DNA of 46,978 nucleotides from Ferruginivarius sediminum (GTDB lineage Bacteria; Pseudomonadota; Alphaproteobacteria; Kiloniellales; Rhodovibrionaceae): assembly GCF_003344765.1 (NCBI RefSeq), contig NZ_QPMH01000025.1, positions 1 to 46,978 of the forward strand, written 5' to 3'. Shown here piece after piece: positions 1 through 6,925 of this stretch (its first letter is position 1; every line of letters starts with the position of its first letter). The notes beneath the pieces are model-generated. The model ran no database searches, was not told where the DNA came from, and saw only the letters and a program-made list of their open reading frames with translations. The position numbers were made by a program, and so were the translations under genes.

Positions 1-89
1 TCGCCATTGTCGCCGTCATGCGCAAGATGATCACCATCCTCAACGCCATGCTTCGCGACAACACGCCCTGGCAGCCAAAAGCGGCATGA
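1..89 (+). pseudogene. IS110-family transposase, C-terminal end (runs in from upstream)
   Basis: The frame open from the window start to a TGA at 87-89 reads as the last 28 residues of an IS110/IS116/IS902-type transposase. The segment AVMRKMITILNAMLRDNTPW is the typical tail of that family. The 5' part lies outside the window, so whether the element is intact cannot be judged. No element end is recognisable just downstream, which is expected because IS110 elements lack clear terminal repeats. Confidence 0.7.
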
Positions 90-370
90 TGAAAGACAGT
101 TGCTCACCCCGCTCACGCGGGCAGCTTCCCCGCCCCTGAATGAACGAACTCAAGAACTAGGAATATTGCCCTATTCCGCAAACCCCGCTACGCTGCCCGT
201 CCGACTTTCCACGACGAACCGACGGGAGCGATGCATGAACCAGGAACCGACGCCGCCGCGGGAGATTCCGTTACCGTATGCAAACGTCATCATTCGTCAT
301 CATCCGTCAACATGATGTCACGGGGTGGCCGCCTCGTTTCCGTCCGTTTTACGTCCGCCCTGCGTCGGTT
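90..370. other. Intergenic stretch with three imperfect 10-bp tandem repeats
   Basis: No convincing gene is seen between the IS110 tail and the FNR-type box at 371. Positions 285-314 hold three tandem 10-mers (CGTCATCATT, CGTCATCATC, CGTCAACATG). A 26-codon frame at 235-315 is preceded by GGGAG, but nothing else supports it. Confidence 0.4.
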
Positions 371-384
371 TTGACGTGGGTCAA
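371..384 (+). promoter_or_regulatory. FNR/FixK-type operator
   Basis: TTGAC-GTGG-GTCAA is a perfect dyad matching the TTGAY-N4-RTCAA consensus of FNR/FixK/Anr regulators. A possible -10 hexamer CATCTT lies at 407-412, which puts the start site near 419. The box centre (377.5) would then be about 41.5 bp upstream, the class II activation position. The next ORF begins at 440. The box is seen in the sequence; use by an oxygen-responsive regulator is inferred. Confidence 0.6.
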
Positions 385-439
385 TGTGATTGGCGTCCGG
401 TGAAGGCATCTTACCCTCGACACTGGATGATGGAGTCGC

Positions 440-619
440 ATGACGATGCCGGCAATGACACTCTTCGATCCGCTGCTTGGCGAGACCGTGGTGCGTACCG
501 CGCTTCTGGGCACAAATGTCCGGGACGGTTTCTTCCGGGGCGAGGAGTCGCGGAGCAGTCTGCTGGCGCAGCATGCCGACCTGTTGGAGAATCTGGCCCG
601 GAAGAAGCAGGCCGGATGA
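440..619 (+). CDS. Small protein of unknown function (59 aa)
   Basis: An ATG at 440 opens a 59-codon frame ending in TGA at 617-619. The product starts MTMPAMTLFDPLLGETVVRT and ends in a charged helix-like stretch, ENLARKKQAG. Third codon positions are strongly G/C, as in neighbouring genes, which supports real coding. The ribosome site (GGAG at 432-435) is modest. An FNR/FixK-type dyad sits at the class II position upstream, suggesting low-oxygen control. There is no signal peptide or membrane segment, so it is probably cytosolic. No family is recognised. It stands alone, with a terminator hairpin following at 752-780. Confidence 0.55.
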   Translation: MTMPAMTLFDPLLGETVVRTALLGTNVRDGFFRGEESRSSLLAQHADLLENLARKKQAG

Positions 620-751
620 GTGGGGCCGCGTAAGCGAGCCCGTCGCGTGGCCGCGCCGGTTTCGGCCTTTCCAGCGCCGCCCGGCCGACGATTGGTGCGG
701 CCACGCGCCACCCCTCCAGTAAGCTTTCGTTGTAAGCCTCGACACTGAATC

Positions 752-781
752 CCCGGCCCGCGACGCGCGCCGGGCTGTTTT
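752..781 (+). terminator. Rho-independent terminator after the small ORF
   Basis: CCCGGC (752-757) pairs with GCCGGG (769-774) across an 11-base loop, followed by CTGTTTT. It lies about 130 bases after the 59-aa ORF. Confidence 0.5.
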
Positions 782-828
782 CGCGTGCCGGTGCGCCAGC
801 CGCAGTTCGGCGGTTTCCCGGAAAAGCG

Positions 829-858
829 AAGGCGCCGGGACCGGAGTCCCGACGCCTT
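829..858 (-). terminator. Terminator of the BCCT transporter gene
   Basis: A long hairpin: AAGGCG and CGGGAC (829-841) pair with GTCCCG and CGCCTT (846-858) around a CGGA loop, with one internal mismatch. On the minus strand it lies about 30 bases after the transporter stop codon and is followed by CGCTTTTCC. Confidence 0.65.
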
Positions 859-890
859 CCCGTCGGCGGATTTGAAGCCGCTATCGCGGA

Positions 891-2540
891 TCAGCCGCGG
901 CGCGGCTGATCGGCCTGTTCGTCCAGGCCGCCGCTGACACGCACGCCGGTGCCGGCGTACTGCGGTCCAGGCACTTCAGTGCGCAGCGACTGCATCAAGC
1001 CGATGCACATGAAGATCATGATCACCGAGAATGGTAGTGCCGCGGTGATCGAGGCGGTCTGCAACGCCGAGAGACCGCCGGCCAACAGAAGCACGGCGGC
1101 GACGGCGCCCTCCGACAGGCCCCAGATGATGCGGTGGACCATCGGCGGCTCCGGATCGCCCATCGACAGCAGGGTGTTCACCACCAGCGTGCCGGAGTCG
1201 GACGAGGTCACGAAGTAGGTCGCGATCAGGAGCGTCGCCACGGCTGAGAAGATCGTGCCGACAACCCCGACGTCCATCTTGTCGAAGGTGACGTACAGAG
1301 CGCTTGTCAGATCCTGGCTGACCGCCTCGGAGATGCCGCCCTCGCCGAAGATCTCGATGTGCAGCGCGGTACCGCCGAACAGCGTGATCCAGACGAACGC
1401 CAGCAGCGTCGGCACGATCAGCACGCCGATCACGAAGTCGCGGATCGTGCGGCCGCGGCTGATCCGGGCGATGAACATGCCCACGAACGGCGCCCAGGCG
1501 ATCCACCAGCCCCAGTAGAAGGCCGTCCACCAGCCCTGCCAAGGCCGGTCCAGGTTGGCGTCCGCCCACATGCTGAGCGGCACCACATGGGCCAGGTAAT
1601 CGCCCGTGGACTGCAGGAACAGGTTCAAGAGGTAACGCGTAGGCCCGAAGACAATCAGGAACACCAGGATGGCGATCGACAGCCACAGGTTCAGCTCGGA
1701 CAGGATCTTCACGCCCTTGCCGACGCCGGAAACCACCGAGAGCGTCGCCACCGCCGAGATGATGGCGATCAACAGCAGCATCGCGATGTCATTCGGCGAT
1801 CGCGTTATCTCGCCGGCATCGTTCGTGACCTCGGTGACAAAAAATCCGACGCCCGTCAGTTCGTAAAGGCCGGTGGCCATCTGCTGCACGCCGAGGCCCA
1901 GCGAGGTCGCCACGCCGAACACCGTGCCGAAGATCGCCAGGATGTCGGCGGCGTGGCCGATGGGGCCATAGATCCGCTCGCCGATCAGCGGATACAGCGA
2001 CGAACGGATGGTCAGCGGCAGCTTACGCCGGTAAGCGAAGTAAGCCAGGGCCAGCCCGACGATCACGTAGATCGCCCAGGGATGCAGACCCCAGTGGAAG
2101 AACGTCAGGCGCATCGCCACCTGGGCCGCGCGCGGCGTCTCCGCCGCGATCGACATGCCGTCGCCGATGAAAGGGTTGCCCTGAAAGTGATAGATCGGCT
2201 CGGCAATCGACCAGAACACCAGGCCGATACCCATGCCCGCGCCGAATAGCATGGAAAACCACGAGAAATAACCGAACTCGGGTCGTTCGTCGTCGTCGCC
2301 CAGCCGGATGTTCCCGAACCGGGAGAACATCAGATAGATCGTAAAGAACAGGAAGATCGCGACAATGCCCAGGTAATACCACTTGAGCGCATGGATCATC
2401 CAATCCTTGACCGCCGAGAATACGCCGCCCGCCGTCTCCGTCCATACGGCCGCGAAGATCACCAGTGCGAACACGATGAACTTGGACCACACGGCGACGG
2501 TCGGGTTGAGCCCTTTCAGAAAGCCTTTTTCGGCAATCAT
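891..2540 (-). CDS. BCCT-family betaine/choline/carnitine transporter
   Basis: A 549-residue inner-membrane secondary transporter of the BCCT family (BetT/BetP/CaiT/OpuD). These carry quaternary ammonium compounds such as glycine betaine or choline, usually driven by Na+ or H+. Residues 94-120 contain the family glycine stretch GAGMGIGLVFWSIAEPIYHF. The tryptophan-rich core segment (WGWWIAWAPFVGMFIARISRG, around residues 345-365) is also present. About twelve hydrophobic segments are visible. The start at 2540 follows a strong GGGAGGGGG ribosome site. The gene is monocistronic: a 475-base leader lies upstream and a hairpin terminator downstream. Substrate cannot be told from sequence; osmoprotectant uptake is the usual role. 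Confidence 0.92.
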   Translation of the reverse strand: MIAEKGFLKGLNPTVAVWSKFIVFALVIFAAVWTETAGGVFSAVKDWMIHALKWYYLGIVAIFLFFTIYLMFSRFGNIRLGDDDERPEFGYFSWFSMLFGAGMGIGLVFWSIAEPIYHFQGNPFIGDGMSIAAETPRAAQVAMRLTFFHWGLHPWAIYVIVGLALAYFAYRRKLPLTIRSSLYPLIGERIYGPIGHAADILAIFGTVFGVATSLGLGVQQMATGLYELTGVGFFVTEVTNDAGEITRSPNDIAMLLLIAIISAVATLSVVSGVGKGVKILSELNLWLSIAILVFLIVFGPTRYLLNLFLQSTGDYLAHVVPLSMWADANLDRPWQGWWTAFYWGWWIAWAPFVGMFIARISRGRTIRDFVIGVLIVPTLLAFVWITLFGGTALHIEIFGEGGISEAVSQDLTSALYVTFDKMDVGVVGTIFSAVATLLIATYFVTSSDSGTLVVNTLLSMGDPEPPMVHRIIWGLSEGAVAAVLLLAGGLSALQTASITAALPFSVIMIFMCIGLMQSLRTEVPGPQYAGTGVRVSGGLDEQADQPRRG

Positions 2541-3015
2541 CGGTCCCCCTCCCTTGCGTCATTGCTTGCGTGGGGACGACGCCCGCGGGAAACGACCTGT
2601 AACCCCCCCCCACGGCCGGCGCCCGCCGGTTGCGTTCCTGACGGCAACCGCCCATGACGGACCGGGCTGAACCCCGGATCCTCGGCTGCCGCCCGTTGTG
2701 GATACGGCTTGACCCGCATCCGCTCGCGCCCGACCGTCATGAACGGGGCCGGGGCGCCTCTTCGGGGTGTGCGGAAGTCCTTTGATACGATCCGCATATT
2801 CCGCACAGGGTCGCACGATAAGGCCCGAATTCAGCAAACAGTTTAGCCGTGGAGACCTTGGATTGGCAAATTGCGACGTGTCGGGACAAGGTGCGATTTC
2901 ATAGCCTTTCTTTGCGCGTGAGGTCCGAAGCGTGCGGAAAAGGCGACTATGCTTGTTCCCTCCGCTCGATATGGACGCCAGGCCCCCGTCCGGCGACGTT
3001 CTCCCCCATCCCGCG
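2541..3015 (-). promoter_or_regulatory. Long leader/regulatory region upstream of the BCCT gene
   Basis: No gene is seen here. GTGCGGAA at 2769-2776 is mirrored by TTCCGCAC at 2799-2806 with a 22-base spacer, forming a perfect 8-bp inverted repeat. A third copy, GTGCGGAA, occurs at 2932-2939. An 8-C run lies near 2603-2610. The repeated octamer could be an operator for a regulator of the transporter; this is inference. Confidence 0.35.
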
Positions 3016-3510
3016 TCATTCGACCCGCGCGCTGTGCGAATCCGTGTCCGAATCGGCAGGGAAACCGTCGGTAACGGCAAGGCCGCGCAGATCGTCCTCC
3101 GCCCTCGCGCGCGGGATCAGCCCGGCGGAAAGGTTCCAGCCCAGGAAGTCCCAGGACGGCGCAACCCGCACGAAGCGCCGCGTTCCCGCCTTCAGGCGGA
3201 AATCGACGCCGTCCTCCGCCGCGGTATCGACCAGGACCTCGTAACGCCCCGGTTCCGCATCGCGGTAGAACACTTCGCCGGGGTGCAGGACGCCGACCTG
3301 CGCGCCGTTCACGACGACCTCGGGCGTCACCATCGCCAGCAGCGGGTTTGCCGTCCGGTAGAAGTAGATGCGCCCCAGCCCCGCCGGCGGCGGCGCCAGC
3401 GCGGCGGGCGCGGATTCGATGGCGGGACCGTCCGGCGTTCCGCAGGCCGCCGTCGCCAGCACCGCCGCGGCGGCGGCGCATTCGATGGCATGGCGGCGAA
3501 GCGTCTTCAT
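3016..3510 (-). CDS. DUF2846-type lipoprotein
   Basis: A 164-residue predicted lipoprotein. The start chosen (MKTLRRHAIE) follows a GGGAGGG ribosome site and gives a clean signal peptide with lipobox LATAAC, lipid-modified Cys23. The open frame extends 38 codons further upstream, but that extension looks non-coding. After a Pro/Ala linker, the domain GRIYFYRTANPLLAM...VVVNGAQVGVLHPGEVFYRDAEPGRYEV resembles DUF2846, a small beta-sandwich found in periplasmic lipoproteins. Function unknown. It reads toward the BCCT leader and has no obvious operon partner. Confidence 0.75.
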   Translation of the reverse strand: MKTLRRHAIECAAAAAVLATAACGTPDGPAIESAPAALAPPPAGLGRIYFYRTANPLLAMVTPEVVVNGAQVGVLHPGEVFYRDAEPGRYEVLVDTAAEDGVDFRLKAGTRRFVRVAPSWDFLGWNLSAGLIPRARAEDDLRGLAVTDGFPADSDTDSHSARVE

Positions 3511-3754
3511 CGGCCCTCCCTTCCCGTCCGGCTCCCCTCCCGAACTGTTGCGAGGGAATATGGCAGCAAGCACGCAGTGCTGTGAAGGGGTCGAATGCGC
3601 GCCATGCGCGTCTTCGCGCTGCAAAAAAGCACTTGTGGGGCCATCGGCGGCACGTTAGCGTGTGCAACACAAATGATGTCGCAGCGCAGCAATGCCGAAA
3701 TATTATTGCGTGCGGGACACTATCGTAGGGCGCAATGGTGGAGGGAGTGTGAAC

Positions 3755-4273
3755 ATGCAGGAACTGCATGGTTACTACATCGAGGACATCGAGGTCGGCA
3801 TGACCGACAGCTACGGCAAGACGGTGACCGACGCCGATGTCGTGATGTTCGCCGGCATCTCGGGGGACACCAACCCCGTGCATCTGAACGAGGCCTTCGC
3901 GGAGCAGACCCGCTTCAAGGGTCGTATCGCGCACGGGATGCTGGCGGCCAGCTATATCTCCACCGTGCTGGGCACCCGCCTGCCAGGTCCGGGCTGCATC
4001 TACATGAGCCAGACGCTGAACTTCCGTGCGCCGGTGAAGGTGGGCGACACCGTCCGCGCCCGCGTCACCGTGACCGAGGTCGACCGCGAGAAGAAGCGCA
4101 TCAAGGTCGAGACCATCTGCACCGTCGACGACAACGTCGTCCTGGACGGCGAGGCCAAGCTGATGCTGAACAGCCGCGCCGCTGTCGAGGGCAAGCCGAA
4201 GGCCGACGCCGAGGCGGGTGCGGTGCCGCCGGCCGCCGGATCGCGTTCGCAGCAGCCCGAAGTCGCCGGGTAG
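3755..4273 (+). CDS. MaoC/PhaJ-type (R)-specific enoyl-CoA hydratase
   Basis: A 172-residue single hot-dog protein of the MaoC dehydratase family. PhaJ-type enzymes of this size hydrate trans-2-enoyl-CoA to (R)-3-hydroxyacyl-CoA, linking beta-oxidation to polyhydroxyalkanoate synthesis. The hydratase motif is intact: Asp38 and His43 in SGDTNPVHLNE, then RIAHGM. The ATG at 3755 follows GGAGGGAG at good spacing; the open frame runs 21 codons further upstream, but that part looks non-coding. The C-terminal 30 residues are low-complexity Ala/Gly/Glu. No PHA genes are adjacent, so the substrate is unassigned. GC-rich hairpins follow the stop, without a T-tract. Confidence 0.85.
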   Translation: MQELHGYYIEDIEVGMTDSYGKTVTDADVVMFAGISGDTNPVHLNEAFAEQTRFKGRIAHGMLAASYISTVLGTRLPGPGCIYMSQTLNFRAPVKVGDTVRARVTVTEVDREKKRIKVETICTVDDNVVLDGEAKLMLNSRAAVEGKPKADAEAGAVPPAAGSRSQQPEVAG

Positions 4274-4472
4274 CCTGGCCGCGACGACGGCCGGGCGGCA
4301 AGGCATTCGTCCCCGCCGCGCGTTTTCCGGGGGACAATATTCGCGGCTTCGCCCCTACTCTTGCGGCTCCGTCAACGCTATCGTAGCGCCGCCGGCGCAC
4401 GGCGGGCACCGTTGCCCGACGGCCAGCCCGCTTTTCCGCCGGCGCATGGAACGATAGCTGCAAGCCGAGGTC

Positions 4473-5462
4473 ATGGCCGTTTTCCGCCACACGCACGATC
4501 TTCCCGACGACGCGCGCGGCAGCGTTGTCGCCATTGGCAACTTCGACGGCGTCCATCGCGGCCATCAGGCCGTCCTGGCGCACGCGGGCGAGCAGGCCCG
4601 CCGGCGCGGCGCCGTGGCGACGGTCTTGACGTTCGAGCCGCACCCGCGCCAGGTCTTCCAGCCGGACCTCGCGCCCTTCCGGCTGTCCTCGTTGCGCACG
4701 CGCACGCGCGTCATGGAGGGCCTGGGACTGGAGCACCTTTTCGTCCTGCATTTCGACCTGTCGTTCGCCCGCAAGACGGCGGAAGAGTTCGTCGAGGAAA
4801 TCCTCGTGCGCGATCTGGCGACGTGCCACGTGGTCGTCGGCGAGGATTTCCGCTTCGGGCACAAGCGCAAGGGGGACATTGCGTTCCTGCGCGAGATGGG
4901 CGAGCGCCATGGATTCGGCGTCAGCGCGCTCGGTCCGGTGGCCGACGAGAACGGCCGGATCATCTCCTCCAGCTGCGTGCGCCAGCTTCTGCGCGAGGGA
5001 CAGCCGCGCGAGGCGGCCCGCCTGCTCGGCCGCCCGTGGGAGGTGGAAGGACGCGTCGATCACGGCGCCAAGCTTGGCCGCGACATCGGCTTTCCCACGG
5101 CGAACGTCGCGCTCGCCGATTATCTGGAGCCGGCCCACGGCATTTATGCCGTGCGTGCCGGCGTGGACGAGGGCACGGCGACCCGTTGGCTCGACGGCGT
5201 CGCCTATGTCGGCCGCCGCCCGACGGTCGCGGGCGAGGGCGTTCTGCTGGAGACCTACCTGTTCGACGTCAGCCCCGACCTGTATGGACAGCACCTGCGG
5301 GTCCGCCTGTTCGAGTTCATCCGCGGCGACCATACCTTCGACAGCCTGGAGGCGCTGCAGGCCCGGATCGCCGAGGACTGCGCCGCCGCGCGCCGGGTGC
5401 TGGCCGCGGAACCAAGGCCGGAGGGCCCTGCCGGGGCAGGTTTCGCCGCCGGCGCCACCTGA
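4473..5462 (+). CDS. ribF: Bifunctional riboflavin kinase / FAD synthetase
   Basis: A 329-residue RibF, which phosphorylates riboflavin to FMN and adenylates FMN to FAD in the cytosol. The N-terminal nucleotidyltransferase domain carries GNFDGVHRGH at residues 22-31 (the HxGH-type site) and the late ISSSCVRQLL signature. The C-terminal flavokinase domain, from about residue 185, has the GRDIGFPTANV motif. Length is normal for the family; the last 20 residues are a Gly/Ala tail. In many proteobacteria ribF sits next to ileS; here they are 1.5 kb apart with two genes between. No FMN riboswitch is visible upstream. Confidence 0.95.
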   Translation: MAVFRHTHDLPDDARGSVVAIGNFDGVHRGHQAVLAHAGEQARRRGAVATVLTFEPHPRQVFQPDLAPFRLSSLRTRTRVMEGLGLEHLFVLHFDLSFARKTAEEFVEEILVRDLATCHVVVGEDFRFGHKRKGDIAFLREMGERHGFGVSALGPVADENGRIISSSCVRQLLREGQPREAARLLGRPWEVEGRVDHGAKLGRDIGFPTANVALADYLEPAHGIYAVRAGVDEGTATRWLDGVAYVGRRPTVAGEGVLLETYLFDVSPDLYGQHLRVRLFEFIRGDHTFDSLEALQARIAEDCAAARRVLAAEPRPEGPAGAGFAAGAT

Positions 5463-5613
5463 TCGCGGCGTTGCGTGAGAATCATCGAAGAAAAGAGTCG
5501 TCGTCGCGCCTGCTGGTCTGGTTATAATTCCAGATGGGTCGGCCGATCGTTGAAGCCTTGCCGGGCTTACGTTCATCCATCGCCGGCCACGGTATCATGC
5601 CGGAGCGGCTGGC

Positions 5614-6033
5614 ATGCAGGCTTTGCTGATTGCCGCCATGGTCTGGATCTCGGGGGCGACGGGACTTCCCGTTCCCAATGCCGTGCCGGAGGTAGTCCAC
5701 GTCACGCCGCGCGAGATGGCGACATTGGCTCACCCGGAAGGCAATTACGATTCGACGATGGCGCGCAGCTATCTTGCTCTCTATCACGCCAAGTCGGGCA
5801 CCATCCTGCTGCGCCACGGCTGGGACGCGGGCGACCTGCGCGACCGCTCCATCCTGGTGCATGAGCTTGTGCACCACATGCAGGCGACATCCGGGCGGCG
5901 GTACCCGTGCCGAGGGGCGCGTGAACGCGTGGCCTACGAGGCACAGGCCGGGTGGCTTGAGGAACGCGGCGGCGACCTGTTCGAGGTGCTGGGCCTGAAC
6001 GGCCTGTTCTACCATGCGCTGACGCGGTGCTGA
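5614..6033 (+). CDS. DUF6647-like small exported protein with an HExxH motif
   Basis: A 139-residue protein with an N-terminal hydrophobic segment (residues 1-19) suggesting export. It carries an intact HExxH zinc-protease motif (HELVH, residues 83-87) followed by AYEAQAGWL, where Glu109 could be a third ligand as in gluzincins. This arrangement matches DUF6647-type proteins as I recall them. Proteolysis has not been shown by anything here. The gene is isolated: 150 bases after ribF and convergent with the methyltransferase gene. Confidence 0.65.
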   Translation: MQALLIAAMVWISGATGLPVPNAVPEVVHVTPREMATLAHPEGNYDSTMARSYLALYHAKSGTILLRHGWDAGDLRDRSILVHELVHHMQATSGRRYPCRGARERVAYEAQAGWLEERGGDLFEVLGLNGLFYHALTRC

Positions 6034-6060
6034 CGGGCGCGCGGGGGTGCAGGCCGCACA

Positions 6061-6675
6061 TTACTCCGCTGCTTCCCCGGCGGCCGCTTCGCCGATGCCG
6101 CTGCCTTCCAGCGGCGTGTAACCCCATAGATGGGCTGGCGGGACGTTGGCGAAGGCGAGCCCGAGGCGCTTGCCCGAGAGCTTCAGCGGCGCCGTCGGCA
6201 GTGGCGAGGCCAGCGAGTAAGTGTACTGCAGGAGTTGGCCGTCCGCGCGCATGGCGGCGAAACACTGGCCGATGAACTGCCGCTGCTTTTCCAGGGGGAA
6301 CTGCAGGGCGGGAATGCCCGAGATCACCGTATCCACCTTGCCGATCGAGTCACGCGGCAGAATGTCGTACGGGCGGCTGGCGTCGCCCTCGATCACCGTC
6401 GCGCTGGGAAAGCGTCGGCGTAGATAGGCGACAAGGTCGCGGTCCAGCTCGATCAGGACCAGCCGGCCCTCGTCCAGGCCGGCCTCCACAAGTGCACGCG
6501 TCACGGTTCCGGTGCCCGCGCCCAGTTCGACCACGGTGTCGTCCGGCGAGGTGACCGCGTTCCGCGCCACCAGGCGCGCCAGGGCCCGTGAACTTGGCAT
6601 GATCGCCCCGACGCGCAACGGATGGGCCAGCCACCGGCGCAGGAAAAGGCCGATCTCCGTGGTCTGCGAGGTCAT
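6061..6675 (-). CDS. PmtA-like phospholipid N-methyltransferase
   Basis: A 204-residue class I SAM-dependent methyltransferase. FLRRWLAHPLRVGAIMPSSR near the N-terminus, the SAM loop VVELGAGTGTVTRALVEAG, and SGIPALQFP resemble the Sinorhizobium/Rhodobacter PmtA group. That group methylates phosphatidylethanolamine toward phosphatidylcholine and is distantly related to rRNA dimethyladenosine transferases. The start is ATG at 6675 with a GGGGGG stretch just upstream; the frame is open for 20 more codons. Monocistronic, divergent from ileS. An alternative is a methyltransferase with another lipid or small-molecule substrate. Confidence 0.75.
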   Translation of the reverse strand: MTSQTTEIGLFLRRWLAHPLRVGAIMPSSRALARLVARNAVTSPDDTVVELGAGTGTVTRALVEAGLDEGRLVLIELDRDLVAYLRRRFPSATVIEGDASRPYDILPRDSIGKVDTVISGIPALQFPLEKQRQFIGQCFAAMRADGQLLQYTYSLASPLPTAPLKLSGKRLGLAFANVPPAHLWGYTPLEGSGIGEAAAGEAAE

Positions 6676-6814
6676 CACATGCCCCCCGGAAGAATGCAGC
6701 GAAAGGCGCGGTTCGCAACGACGTGACGACTGCATACATAGTTAGGGATATTGATTTCACCAGTATGACACTGGCCGTCAAGAGACGGAAATGTGTTGCC
6801 CGCAAGCCTTTGCC

Positions 6815-6842
6815 TTGACCGTGGGCGGCGCGTTGCTACATT
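6815..6842 (+). promoter_or_regulatory. Predicted sigma-70 promoter for ileS
   Basis: TTGACC (6815-6820), a 16-base spacer and TACATT (6837-6842), about 84 bases upstream of the ileS start codon. Confidence 0.45.
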
Positions 6843-6925
6843 CGCGCGGCCCGCCGTCGGGACGCGTTTTTCCGTGCGTCGGCCGGCTTTTCGATCGTGC
6901 GGGATCGCATTCAAGGTGAATCGTC

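Noticed and set aside
235..315. 26-codon ORF with GGGAG upstream, before the FixK-type box
   Set aside because: Too short, no coding bias and no recognisable product; could be a leader but nothing supports it.
290..745. Long minus-strand frame across the 59-aa ORF region
   Set aside because: Composition-driven antisense frame with no domain pattern; the plus-strand 59-aa ORF has better start context and codon bias.
4274..4472. Possible FMN riboswitch before ribF
   Set aside because: Only simple GC hairpins are visible; the conserved FMN-aptamer segments (AGGGGC-like, GGAUUC-like) are not found, and ribF is not a usual target.
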